Positions 1-10,421 of a stretch of 26,733 nucleotides of DNA are shown in pieces. The notes beneath the pieces are model-generated. The model saw nothing but the letters and a program-made list of their open reading frames with translations, searched no databases and had not been told where the DNA came from. The DNA is from Chara braunii. Taxonomy: Eukaryota; Streptophyta; Charophyceae; Charales; Characeae. Made by a program: the position numbers and the translations under genes. The stretch spans positions 4,511,458 through 4,538,190 of the forward strand of contig BFEA01000022.1 in the NCBI GenBank assembly GCA_003427395.1, given 5' to 3'. Numbering within the stretch: the stretch's first letter is position 1; each line of letters opens with the position of its first letter.

Positions 1-187
1 AGACAATCAAGGTGCCCAAATTTTGGCAGTGGACGATCACTCCAAAAGAAGGTACGTAGGGTTCCAAATTTCAATATGGTATGTCCTTCAAGTGCTTGCG
101 GACGACCAAGAGCCTTAAGCCACAGTACCTTTTCCGCTTCATAAATGAGGGAAAACGCCAGTCCCCGATGAATTCGGAGGCCGGGCC

Positions 188-229
188 TGACGACGACTAC
201 CATTGATTAATCTAATCGATGGTCGTCAT
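188..229. repeat. Long imperfect hairpin
   Basis: The left arm (188-209) and right arm (213-229) share GACGAC/GTCGTC and ATTGATTA/TAATCGAT as complementary halves, giving about 15 paired bases around a very short loop. The flanking GGAGGCCG and CGGCCTCC extend it as an outer 8-bp stem across an asymmetric internal loop. This is direct sequence observation; function is unknown. Confidence 0.7.
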
Positions 230-843
230 TTCGTTTCGGCCTCCTCAAAGGTCGGAGACCCGCTATTTTTCGAACCGACAAAGGTACTATTGGTTTAAGG
301 AGGCCCTGCCGGTAGGTAAGCATTCCAAGAGACCGGTCTCTCTGTTGCCGCACGCTGATTGAGAACAGGGGTCAGACTTCAATTTTTGAGCTCCACTTTA
401 TCCCACGCTCGAAGCGAGCTTGAGCGTCGTATGATCGCGCCCGTAAAGGCAAATTTCGTAAAGGTGGTGGGGTTCGGGGATCCTGATGGGTGGAGGATGT
501 GGTAAGATCCATTGGGCACCCCGCTGCTTCGGCCCTCGCCCCTAAGACCTGATTTTTTTTTTTTAATTAGTTAGAAAATGTCGTTTTTTATGCGACACTC
601 ATTTCAACACTTAACCGTGCGTGAGAATGGGTGTGCGTTGTCGACACAAACACCCATACAAGGGTATTTGTCCGTGGTTTTACGGCTCGCAAGAACCGCA
701 TCTATAGTGATGAATAAGGCAGTGACACAATTATTTTTGTGCAACTTGCAACCGACTCTCAATAGGCGGAATGGTGAACGTGCGTATGGTTAGGTCAGAG
801 AATGTGTGGGCTTTCACTCTGGGGCACATGTTGATTAACTAGG

Positions 844-934
844 CGCCTGATGGTTCTGCGATCAGGCGACAGATTCAAACGACACCTTCGGCGCCTTCTG
901 TCGAGAACCCGGCTCGTGCGATCCCTTCGGCACG
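844..934. repeat. Three consecutive GC hairpins, two with TTCG loops
   Basis: CGCCTGAT (844-851) pairs with ATCAGGCG (861-868). CGACA (880-884) pairs with TGTCG (899-903). CGTGC (915-919) pairs with GCACG (930-934). The second and third hairpins carry CCTTCGG in or near the loop, a sequence that is stable as an RNA tetraloop. Three adjacent stems in 90 bases suggest a structured RNA relic. Confidence 0.65.
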
Positions 935-1485
935 CGTCCTCGGATTTAGGGGTAGTAAATGTTAATTACCCCCCACCAATAAATAGATACGAATATAAAT
1001 AACCAAACCACATCAACAAAATGACAATACCAAGCGGCAACTTCAAACTCGAAATAATGTCTTCGAGTAAAATAACCCATGTACTAACGAACATAACAAA
1101 TAATAAGAAAAATTATTCCTACGATGCCATGAAAGTCATGAAATCCAGTCGTTAAAAAAAATGTAGAGTCATATATCCCATAAAAAATGGTACGTATGAT
1201 AATTGTTTTTCAATTTGCTTTATTTGCACTAATAACTATATAATTCATTGCTTAATTTTTATATTTTTTAATTAATTTATTTAAATTAATTTATTATATT
1301 TAAAGACTGATCATTTGATTATTGGTTCTGAAAATTGTCTAGAGATTCATCAATACAGTTGAATAAAATGTAATACGTAGTAACTCACTCCGATTAATTC
1401 ACAATTTTTCTATATCTTTGTGATTGTTTTGGGTGGGGTAGCGTTGAAAAACAAACCCCAGAAGGGGAAATGTCACGTTGTTCAA

Positions 1486-1557
1486 GGCATAATAGTTTAG
1501 TAGGTTAGAACATCGAAATCATAATTCGCATGTCGGGGGTTCGAATTCCGTTATATC
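1486..1557 (+). tRNA. Degenerate tRNA-like sequence, anticodon CAT (Met or Ile2 type)
   Basis: A 72-base cloverleaf can be drawn. The acceptor GGCATAA faces TTATATC with one mismatch. The D stem is GTTT/GAAC. The anticodon stem has CGAA/TTCG paired around the loop ATCATAA, so the anticodon reads CAT. The T arm is CGGGG/TTCCG around GTTCGAA. The acceptor C-A mismatch and one mismatch in the anticodon stem suggest a relic rather than a working gene. It may be an organellar tRNA copy or the head of a SINE. Confidence 0.5.
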
Positions 1558-2539
1558 GAGTTCTTCTCTACACCGATAGTCTAAGACAACCTGAATCATA
1601 ACATTCATGCCTCCTTGAAATAGGGTCGAGTGAACTGCAATCTTCACTGCCTTCTTATCAAAATAATTTTCCGCGTCTCTCGCTTGAAACCCCTCTTCCA
1701 TAAACTTTCATTGACCTCCGGGTGATTTCATGCTCGAATTCGACTCGACAGCCTCTTGGCGAAAAAATCTGCTAGGATTTTATAAAATCCTCTTTACAAA
1801 GAGTGGATACGTGTGTACTGAACCAAGACAGAAATTTACACATAGCTTTATTTTATTTTTATATTTTTTGTTCAAAGAGGATTCTGTCCCAAGAACTCAA
1901 CAAAATGACTCTGTAACTTCGAGAGGAGTACTTTTCGTTGCAAAAACAAACAAAAGTAGCACATAACAGGGGGTAGCGACTGTTTATTAAGAACACAGGA
2001 CTCTGCCAAGTGGCAACACGATGTATACAGTCTGACACTTGTCCAGTGTTGTACGATGAAAAAAAGAAGTGACATAAACTTCGAATGGAAGCCTCCAACA
2101 ATTAATAAAATTCCCATGAAAATACCACTCGATTGAGACCGCCCTAAAGTAATTTCATAACCAGTAAAATTTTTAGCTAATTCTTACTCACTATTGATTT
2201 GAGTCAGCTTGAGATGGTGTGGCAGAGTTGGGGCCGCCGTGCAATCGAGATTTGTGACCTGGGCGCACTTAATATTCCTTGCATCATAGGAGTGGCTGCA
2301 TCTTGAAATCCGTATTGCCAAGGCTCTGCAACATCCATGTAAGTAATATGAAATAACCATTCATTTTTCATTTTGTATAGTATGTTATCGTTTTATTGAT
2401 GAACCCGTAAGAGGTCGCTGGTTGCTTCACAAGTAGAGTAGAGAGGCAAGCAACAAAACGTTTGTACAACGTTTCTAATCTAATTAAAATTAGATTAGAA
2501 TACAATGTCGGTCGATCATATTTTTGAACACAGAACAAC

Positions 2540-2612
2540 TCCTTAGGTTGGATTCGAACCAATGACCCAATATACATGGTAAGCAGTGTTCGAGTTTAAA
2601 TAATACCATAGA
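2540..2612 (-). tRNA. Degenerate tRNA-like sequence (relic)
   Basis: Read on the minus strand, a 73-base segment has acceptor ends TCTATGG and CTAAGGA with six of seven pairs possible, and a T arm TTGG-TTCGAAT-CCAA. The D-arm segment (TTTAAACTCGAACA) is eroded. The anticodon stem does not pair well, so I do not assign an amino acid. The B-box-like GGTTCGAATCC is the strongest part. Confidence 0.4.
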
Positions 2613-3504
2613 ATCTATGGAAGTTGGTTTAAGACATCATTAATTTGTATGTTATGACTATTCGTTTCCTTGATTTTCCCATATATTAGGTGCAAAATTT
2701 TGTAATGCATCTTATTATTTCTGTAATGATAACTTTTCGTGAAGGTTTGGAAGTTGAATGTTTCAATTGATTTGGGTACACAGTATCGTAAACTTCCGGC
2801 AATGGCTTAGAAACCACCAGAATAGCGTTAGGCTTTGATTTAGGACAAGCAGAGGCCACATAAAGGTTCAGTAAGGATAATAGACCATTTATGAGGTCTC
2901 ACGAGTCTTTGAGGAGATTCTTGCGTGCTATGGGTGCTTCTTCTAGGCGGTGCTATCAAAACGTACATGTTAGAGTCTGAGAAACTACATACACGTAGAG
3001 CACACATTTTTGTTATTATAATTAGATTTGTCAAACATGCTTTTGCATGGTTCCAGATTCATGTAGGCACGCATTTATTTATTTATTTATTTGTGAGGCT
3101 TACAATGTATCTAGAACAAATTAGTCATATGTCTTGCATGAAACCTCGGGGTAACTTTGTCTTGTGAAACCCATTTGGAAAAACAAAGTTAAAAAACAAA
3201 AAAATAATTTGGGAGCGAAGCTGTATGAAAAACAGTTGTTGGAAAAAAAAATTACTCAAAGAATTAACTTTTAGTTTGAAAAAGAAGTATGCAGGCTGTA
3301 TGACCCTTTTTCATAGAGGCTCTCACGCAAAACGATTGCAGCGAAGAATTGACTTTCAACGTAACACTTCGTTAATGAGTAAGATAGAAAGAATCGAAAA
3401 AACTATAGAAAAGTGACTTCAAACGTTACTAGGGAAACTAAGAAATAAAGAGTTAACTTGTTATTATGAAAACCCCGATCTTTATATACTCCCAAGCTGT
3501 GTAG

Positions 3505-3590
3505 CACACCGGACATGTTCGGAGCTTTTCCAAACGTCCGAACATGTTCGGGTGTTCGCCCGAACGCCTCCCAAATGTGTCCGGTCGAAT
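3505..3590. repeat. Nested palindrome cluster built on CCGAACATGTTCGG
   Basis: CCGAACATGTTCGG at 3538-3551 is a perfect 14-bp palindrome. A one-mismatch version occurs at 3509-3522. An outer inverted repeat, ACCGGACA and TGTCCGGT, encloses both. Between them GTTCG-CC-CGAAC forms a further small hairpin. A related perfect palindrome CCGAACGTTCGG recurs at 3902-3913, on the other side of the (TA)n tract. Confidence 0.7.
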
Positions 3591-3672
3591 ATATTAAAAA
3601 AAAAAAAAAAACTTTGATTTTTAACTCGAGTCTGGTTACAAATTTAAGCATATATTTATTTTTTATTTCTTA

Positions 3673-3674
<2 letters not shown>

Positions 3675-3725
<51 letters not shown>
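3675..3725. repeat. (TA)n microsatellite
   Basis: About 25 uninterrupted TA units. A second, short TA run followed by T-rich sequence lies at about 3832-3880. Confidence 0.95.
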
Positions 3726-3728
<3 letters not shown>

Positions 3729-4797
3729 CCTGATGAGTCGGTGAAACTCCGACGAAACAGTTTGTCACAGCCCCTCGTTTGTTGTCCTCTTCTCCCTCTC
3801 TGCCTATGGTTTACCGGGCAGTTCTATTTGACGATATATATATATATATTTTTTTTTTTATTATTATTATTTTTTTTTTCAACGCTCGTTTATATTCGGT
3901 TCCGAACGTTCGGGTTCGGTCACCAAACCCAAACACGATGCTGCACAACTCCCAAGCAAGTCCGATTAAGAACAAAACACGAAAAAGGAGGACAAACCCC
4001 TCACTGCACAAAAAATATAAAAATAGAATAAAACTACGTACTAAACTCAGTAAAAGTAGAAAACTTCATGCCAGGTGAGAAGTGCTTTGATTTAAAAAAA
4101 AAATCAATGTTGAAAGTCCTAAGACAAGGTATTCAGAAGTCTTAGAATTATGAACATGTTATTGGGTTATACATGCAGCAACTTTCTTCGCCACAAATTG
4201 CAATGTAAAACAAAGAAAGTCCTATTATCCCAATAAGAAGGATTTGAGAAAAACACTTATGCACGTGGAAAAACACTTGGTCAAACCGAGCAACAAAAGA
4301 CTCGCACCTCCGAGGTTGACTCGGGAGATAAATGTCAGAAAATGAATAAGGATAACGAAACCGATTATGTAGGGGTTGAATGACATGATTCTCTAAGTCA
4401 GCGAGTAATAACTCTGACTTTTAAAAATGGTTCTGGTGGTTCATATAACACCAGAGCAATACAGACGATCCCTAACGTGCCTTCGACCTCAATAACGCAA
4501 AAAAAACAGCAGACCACATACAAAAATTAACATGTATAAAGCATGACATTGCTTCACCAGTCCGCTGCTACAACACAATTATGAGTTTTTCGATTTTAAA
4601 ACTCGACCACGTTATATTTATTGTTGACAAGGTTGTTGCATTCTTTCACGTCGGGTTGTCTGCTATGCGGAGGAATGTTGCAAATAACATAACAATAACA
4701 GATGACGTTTTTGACTTGGAGTTTATTGCACTAACCCGTGAGAGAAGCAGGGACAAATTGAGAGAAAAAGAAAGTTTATGTGCCAGACCTTAAAAGA

Positions 4798-4818
4798 GGG
4801 GGGGGGGGGGGGGGGGGG
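4798..4818 (+). repeat. Poly-G tract
   Basis: Twenty-one consecutive G residues in AT-rich surroundings. This is an uncommon homopolymer, difficult to sequence, and its length may be inaccurate. Confidence 0.9.
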
Positions 4819-4894
4819 AAGAAAAAATTGGTATATATCCGCAACTTCACAACAAATTTTGTCACCAAGAGTAGCAAGAGATCATTGTCATTGC

Positions 4895-4898
<4 letters not shown>

Positions 4899-4941
<43 letters not shown>
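4899..4941 (+). repeat. (GA)n microsatellite
   Basis: About 21 uninterrupted GA units, 80 bases after the poly-G tract. Confidence 0.95.
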
Positions 4942-4944
<3 letters not shown>

Positions 4945-5659
4945 ATGGTTGTGGAGTGAGATATTGAAAGAATGAGTGCACGCCCAGCCATGCATTACTT
5001 ATAAAACTGTTTTGTACAATCAGTGTTGTGAAAGTTTACTAAGAAATGTAAAGTATTTGTTTCCTTTTATGTTTCATCGCGTTCTTGATTGTGTACGGAT
5101 TGTTGTCAGGATGAAAGCGAGTGTGTCTTGTAATCATATCATGATGTATGAAAATGCTCGTGCACTCACATGGTAAACGTTTGTTGCGTAAAGAATACCA
5201 GATGTTTGAACTACTTTGGCTTAATGCTCTCAGAACAACTACCTACAGTCAAAAGATGCAAAGATATGTGAATGTTATTGGCTGATAAACGTAGTACGGT
5301 TGACTATTGCGTGTCACTTCATGTCTGAGACTGACATATCGGACAAAGAATGACACGCACCAGTCAACCGCAATGTGTTCTCCCTCATTTGAATACGCAC
5401 CGAAGACTTTAATTGTTATTACTTTTGTGGGGGCTATGGCATCCTTTTTTGCGACAACTACATAAATTTTACAAAATGATTTAAAAGGGGTTATTTCTTA
5501 TTCCACTTGTAGCTCATTTGGTTATATGATATATGCTTGTGGTATCTCCAATTATTTTGTGAGTGTATTTCATCTGATGAGAACCATGCTCTTTTTAAAG
5601 CATTACTTCTTTTGAGAGCACGTTCTGTGATTCACTTCCTTTTTCTTGCGGATTGAGCT

Positions 5660-6308
5660 AAACAGGCATTAGCTAAAATGGTTCTAGAACCCGAATGAGA
5701 AACTCGTTTTGAACCTCACTCTTATGGATTTAGGCCAGGACGTAGTTGTCAAGATGTCATGGAAGCTCTGGTTAGAGCCATTAAAGCTAAATATGTTCTT
5801 GACGCCGACATTGTGAAATGCTTTGATCGAATTAACACTTCGTGCCACTTTTTTGATGAGGAATCAGATTAAGGCCTGGTTGAAAGCAGACATTATGACT
5901 GGTTTTGGTCTTCCGCCGCCTATAACTATATACAACTCTGGTGAGCCTCAAGTTATATCGCCTTTACTGACCAACATTGCTTTGCCCGGAATGAAGAATG
6001 CTTTGAATGAGTCGATTCAACAACAGGCAGCCGAAGGCCGAGTTATCCTTGTAAGATATGCTAATGATTTTGTTGTTCTCCACAAGGCTCGAAAAGTTAT
6101 TCAAGGCACTCAAGGGTTCCTATCACAATGGCTCCAACCCATGGGCCTGCACTTTGTGCCTGATCAAACTCGCGTAGTCGGAGAAGCACATGATGTTCGC
6201 CGCCTTGGCGAAGGCTCGAAGGGCAGACGCTTTGTATTTGAATCCCACGGGTTCGCCAATAGAGTTGCTCCGTCCAAGATTGGAGCTTATAGTACTTACC
6301 ATGCATAA
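5660..6308 (+). pseudogene. Decayed group II intron reverse transcriptase/maturase
   Basis: Recognisable blocks of the bacterial/organellar group II intron-encoded reverse transcriptase are present. The first part (frame from 5660) reads QALAKMVLEPE, then a stop, then SYGFRPGRSCQDVMEAL and YVLDADIVKCFDRIN, the motif A region. The frame then shifts and material is missing. From 5823 the second frame gives RNQIKAWLKA, a damaged motif B (EPQVISPLLTNIAL, where the family has a double-glycine turn), and motif C as YANDFVVLH in place of the usual YADD. Loss of the first catalytic Asp, a stop and a frameshift make it dead. The thumb, maturase X and endonuclease regions are absent after about 6300. 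This family lives in bacteria, chloroplasts and mitochondria, so its presence among nuclear-type repeats suggests an organellar transfer. I saw no convincing intron domain V nearby. Confidence 0.85.
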
Positions 6309-6392
6309 GACTACTCAAGTAAAAAAACAAGATGTTTTTCCAATAAATATGATAGATTTTCAAAAGATTATAAAAAAATGCTACAATAGAAA

Positions 6393-6475
6393 GGTCTCTA
6401 GTAGCTCAGTGGTTAGAGCAAATGGTTGTTAAATGCACCGATTTTGAAGTATTTGTAGAGGATGTAATTTGAACT
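6393..6475 (+). tRNA. tRNA-like 5' half with A box, Asn(GTT)-like loop
   Basis: GGTCTCT is followed by TAGCTCAGTGGTTAGAGCA, a textbook tRNA D arm and polymerase III A box. The following TTGTTAA would place GTT in the anticodon loop, but the anticodon stem does not close. A weak B-box remnant (AATTTGAAC) lies about 65 bases after the A box. It is a tRNA relic or the head of an old SINE, 85 bases downstream of the dead group II intron ORF. Confidence 0.45.
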
Positions 6476-8010
6476 GCAACATTGTTCAAAACAAGGCTAC
6501 AGGCATTGAAACCAAAACGACCTATGAGCTTGCTCGATTGATTTTGAGACACTAGTGATGCATTTATATGTCACAGACTGCGCCACTTCGCCTCAATCGA
6601 CATTATTCATTTCATTCGAGTAAGAGTTATAGTGATCTTGCAGATCGATGCAGATTAGAGAAATATTAGTATGGTCGTGTGTGTGCGTAGAGGCCGGCGT
6701 CGTATTGACCGACGTAAAGGTTAACTATCGGAACTGTGATCTGATGTGATTTTCGTTAACCCACCTAAGGTGGCATTTGGGCTGCGGGGCACGAAGTTCG
6801 TTGGATCCTTTGCTTTGCGCTGGAAGCCTCCTACAATATCGACAGGGCGTGCATAGATGGGGTTCAACATAAGCGAAAGTCAAAGTTTTCATCTGACGGA
6901 GTAGCAGAGGCGTGGTTTAGGAAGAGTGGTCATTTTGCGGAGGCCAGAATTGGTAGCGACAAGGTTTGAGAATAGAAGGTGGTGTACACGACAAATGTAG
7001 ATAGAACCCGAACCTCGACGCGGTAGGTAGAGAAGCCTAGCGGCCGTGGGTTCGACTGGTAGGTCAAGGTGCTTGGGAATTTTGGCAGGCCTAGGCCCGG
7101 GGTGAATGCTCGTTAGATTGCATTACGTGTGTGCTAAGGTCAAACTTGGGCTAGTCTATAATGCGCAGGGGAAAGCGGGGTCTATTTTTCTTTTCTTTTT
7201 CTTCTTCTTCTTTTTGGAAGGGGGGACGAAACAAAAATTTGTATTTTTCAGAACTACCCCTGATCACTTTTCCGTGCGGACGGTTAGTGACTACGCCGAG
7301 AAATCCAAGAAACTGTAATATTCCTAGAACTCTCCCGCAATGCGAGAGCGCTTCCGGCTAACTTCCAAACCTGGGTTCCCCGAGCCCAGCCTATACTAAG
7401 CGACGCCGCACCGGGACACCCACGCAGACTCCATGAATCAGACACTGAGGCCTGAAAACTCCGTGTCGATGGGGCTTCCGCCACCGAGTTACCATGGACC
7501 TAGCACGAAAGAGGCGGTGAATTCCACTTCTCCTGTTTTGTTTTCTTTTCCTTATGGTTTTGTCAATGGTTGGCCGGGTAGCACGTCGCTTGCAGCCCCC
7601 TCGACCGAGCGTAAGTTTTTGAAAACCAGGCAGAACCGGTCGTTTCAAAATAACCTCTTTCCTTCCTTGGTCTCTCTCTTTTGTCATTGATGATGGCCCA
7701 AATTCAAGGAACGCATCGGTACGAAACAAGAATCCCCCGTTCTGCCCGGGTGATTCAACCCCACCGGCCAAAAATCCTCGGCCACACCCCCAATTACTCT
7801 GATCGACGTTCGCGGGTACGGGACGATGCATGAGGTGGAGGTTGGTATCAATACTTAGAGACTTACTTGGGTTTCCCCATAAGGGTACGGAAAGCCGCTA
7901 AGTACGGATCCTGGCTTGTCACAAGCCCTATTGATTATTGCATTGAACTTTCATGTAGTGGATACGAGGATCGAGACGAGCAATAAGCATGATTGGAGGA
8001 GATTCAGCAA
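6476..8010. other. Unassigned stretch with GC-rich block
   Basis: No gene recognised. The part at about 7320-7860 is GC-rich, with open frames on both strands (146 codons on minus at 7391-7831) but no domain I recognise. Composition and lack of repeats resemble the 1-960 block and could be organelle-derived. A T-rich tract lies near 7180-7216, and a partial tRNA-like GTGGGTTCGACTGG near 7046. Confidence 0.4.
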
Positions 8011-8027
8011 TAAGCCCTATTGATTAA
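7923..8027. repeat. Short direct repeat at gypsy truncation point
   Basis: AAGCCCTATTGATTA occurs at about 7923-7937 and again at about 8013-8027, the second copy lying exactly where recognisable gypsy coding sequence starts. The 75 bases between contain AGCAATAAGC-type short repeats. This fits a microhomology or duplication junction that removed the 5' part of the element. Confidence 0.55.
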
Positions 8028-9978
8028 CTACCCGGTATTGAAAGTTGCAGGCCCATCTCTGCCTTTTATCGTAACCACTGACGCCGGTCAATACGGGATT
8101 GGTGCTGTACTCCAGCAAAACGATGGAAATGGGTACAGACCTGTAAAGTTTATGTCCTATAGACTGCCTAGCAAAAAAATCACCGCTTCTACCTATGAGA
8201 GAGAGATGTTTGCTCTGAGGGATGCACTGAATCACTTATGATATTATCTGCTAGGACGCTATTTTAAAGTGTACTCGGATCATGAGACACTTCGCTGGCT
8301 TAAAACCCAGGCCCGGATGACACCTAAACTGACCAGGTGGGCTGGGGAGATTGATCAGTTTGACTTTGAATTGAAGCGAGTAAAGGGTAAGTACAATGTT
8401 GTCGCTGACGCATTGAGTTGAAGGGCTGACTTTTTCGGTGCCATTGTCACATACTTGGATGCACGCACCGAGTTATAGGAAAAGATTTAGTCTGCCTACA
8501 CAAGTGATCCAGTCTATAGCCAGTTGATTGGCAAGGTGTAGACGGCACCTCACGAAGTCCCGGACTATAGAGTAACAAAGGGACTGCTGTTTGAAAAAGT
8601 TCAAAAAACAGATGTCCATGACCGACTATGTGTTATGAACAATGAAGAAGTCCGTAGTATAATACTTGGGGAAAACCACGATACCGAGGGGAACTTCTGA
8701 TGGAGGAAGACTTATGCTAACCTCCTACACTCCTACACGTGGCTAGGAATGAAGCATGATTGCATCTCTTATGTGCAAGGCTGTCAAGTTTGTCAAAGGA
8801 ACAAAAGTTCCACACAACCTCCCCTTGGATTACTCCGACCGCTACCTATTCTGTCGGGACCTGGTGACTCCGTGTCTATAGACTTTTATGGACACTAAGA
8901 TAAAGAGCAGAAACGAAAAAGTCAGGTTATGGTTATAGTAGACCGGTTTAGCAAGTTCGCTGTGTTTGTTCCACTTTCTGGAGAAGCAAGAACTTAATTG
9001 GTGATTAGGGAATTCTTTAACCATTGGGTGAAGGATTTTGGGCATCCCTTGACTATTGTAAGTGATAGGGATTCACGGTTCACAGGAGAGCAGTGGCAGC
9101 AACTAATGAAGGTATACGGGTCCAAACTGACTATGTCTTCATGTAGACACCCTGAGACGAATGGACAAACTGAGCAGATGAATAAGCTGCTTCAACAAGT
9201 GCTGCGCATGTACATCCTGCCAGATCAGATTGACTGGGATGAACATCTGCCAAAAGTTGCAAGTGCCTATAACAACTCTGTGCATCTAGCTACATCAAGA
9301 ACGCCTACTGAACTGCATCTAGGGTGGCGCCCTCGTAGACCCATTGATTGTCTAAACCTTGATCAAGTACAGAGACTTCCGCCAGGAACCAGGGAATTCG
9401 CTATCCAATATCAGAAAGACCTAGAAAAAGTTAAAGAGAACATTAGTAAGGCACAACATCAAATGATAGAACAGGCTAATAAGCATCGCAAACCTTCACA
9501 ATTTGTTGTAGGTGATCTAGTCTGGGTGAAGTCAAGAGAGTTTCTCCCTGAGGAGAACATTTCTCAGAAGTTATTACCTGCTTATCGGGGACCCTGGCAG
9601 ATTCTTGATGTGATTGGTGATGTCGATGGTCCTTCTTATGTTGTCGAGATTCCTCCACATTTGCACACGTATCCGATGTTCCACGCTTCAAAGTTATTGC
9701 CTTGCGTTGGTTAGAATTGTGTCGACATGTTTCCATCACGCAGATCTATGATTCCCCCTGATATGGATGGAAAGTATGATGTGGATAGAATTGTTGGGGA
9801 AGATGTTTATAGATCTGGACGCAGGGGTAGACCACAACAACAATATAAGGTCAGATTTGCCTATCAAGAACCTACAGAAGATCGCTGGTTCACGAGGGAA
9901 GAACTAATAGAAACAGCACCGCATATTGTGTCATACTATGAAAGAGCTAAAAAAGAAGTTAACATAGTAGAGAGATAA
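8020..9978 (+). pseudogene. Ty3/gypsy (chromovirus-type) pol remnant: RNase H, integrase, chromodomain
   Basis: A single frame (all segments have codon starts at the same phase) runs about 650 codons. Near 8020-8421 is RNase H (FIVTTDAGQYGIGAVLQQ, YEREMFALRDAL, VYSDHETLRWL, NVVADALS). Near 8750-8830 the integrase zinc-binding tail is seen as GCQVCQRNK. The integrase core spans about 8870-9350 (VMVIVDRFSKFAVFVPL, LTIVSDRDSRFTGEQW, HPETNGQTEQMNKLLQQ, WDEHLPKVASAYNNS). A GPY/F-like tail (LLPAYRGPWQI) follows, then a chromodomain-like C terminus near 9760-9950 (YDVDRIVGEDVYRSGRRGRP, EDRWFTREELIE). Nine internal stops lie in frame: 8239, 8419, 8476, 8488, 8539, 8698, 8896, 8995 and 9712. No frameshift is needed. 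Gag, protease and reverse transcriptase are missing, so it is 5'-truncated. The chromodomain places it among chromoviruses, whose chromodomains are known to steer integration to chromatin. Confidence 0.93.
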
Positions 9979-10164
9979 AAATTGGTAATTTTCTCGGAGG
10001 ACCTCGAAATTAGGCTGGCGAGAGTGAAAGGCCTTCCATGATTCAGACCCCAAATTAGGACTTCAGGGTCAGATGCCCAGGTCAAGGAAAGGCCGAGTTC
10101 GTCAAACTCAGGAAAGTTACAATCAGGTACCTCAGCAGTCTGGTCCAACAGGCACCCAACAAAT

Positions 10165-10421
10165 AGTCACGTCTCAGGGACAAGAGTCACGTCTCATAAT
10201 AAAAACCATTCAGAAGAGTCACATCCCACAAGTGAAAAGGCAGATTCACCAAGCAAGAGTCATGTCTCAAAGGTAGGAGTGACGTTTCCTAATGAAAAGT
10301 CGTATTGAAGAGACACATCCCACGAGTAAAAGGTAGAATCATAGGCAAAGGTCGTGACCCATAGGAAGTAGTCACTGTTCACAGTCAAAAGTCATGTTCA
10401 CAAGTGAAAAGTCATGACTCG
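10165..10421 (+). repeat. Iterated AGTCACGTCTCA-type motif array
   Basis: About eight related 12-mers occur at irregular spacing: 10165 and 10185 (identical AGTCACGTCTCA), 10217 (AGTCACATCCCA), 10258 (AGTCATGTCTCA), 10278 (AGTGACGTTTCC), 10311 (AGACACATCCCA), 10390 (AGTCATGTTCAC), 10410 (AGTCATGACTCG). Several contain ACGT or TGAC cores of the kind bound by plant bZIP factors, which would suit enhancer repeats of an LTR U3. Binding is inference. Confidence 0.6.

Larger units (their letters stand above)
1..960. other. Hairpin-rich RNA-like block, possibly organellar
   Basis: This block is richer in G+C than the AT-rich DNA that follows, and it contains several well-formed inverted repeats. 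One long stem lies at about 188-229 and is closed by GGAGGCCG (about 177) pairing with CGGCCTCC (about 237). Three more hairpins sit side by side at 844-934. An open frame at 578-793 has no recognisable domain and I do not call it a gene. The character suggests a fragment of a structured RNA such as an organellar intron or rRNA spacer, but I found no diagnostic group II domain V or rRNA signature, so the identity is open. Confidence 0.35.
961..5640. other. AT-rich stretch without recognisable genes
   Basis: About 4.7 kb of AT-rich sequence. The open frames are short, overlap on both strands and show no protein domain. It holds two tRNA-like relics, a palindrome cluster near 3.5 kb, and (TTTA)n, (TA)n, poly-G and (GA)n tracts, all listed separately. 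I see no promoter or gene I can support. Confidence 0.6.

Noticed and set aside
755-790. Possible group II intron domain V (GGTGAACGTGCGTATGGTT)
   Set aside because: The 3' half resembles domain V, but the 5' half cannot pair with it, so the hairpin is not supported.
578-793. A 71-codon plus-strand ORF in the first block
   Set aside because: No domain and it overlaps hairpin-rich sequence; length is within chance expectation.
7391-7831. A 146-codon minus-strand ORF in GC-rich DNA
   Set aside because: GC-rich DNA has few stops; no domain recognised, so it is only noted as part of the block.
8020-9978. Stop-codon reassignment in the gypsy frame
   Set aside because: All three stop codons appear internally, which genetic code change would not explain; decay is simpler.
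10165-10421. CRISPR-like array
   Set aside because: Units are 12 bases, degenerate and irregularly spaced, next to a eukaryotic retrotransposon; it does not fit a CRISPR array.
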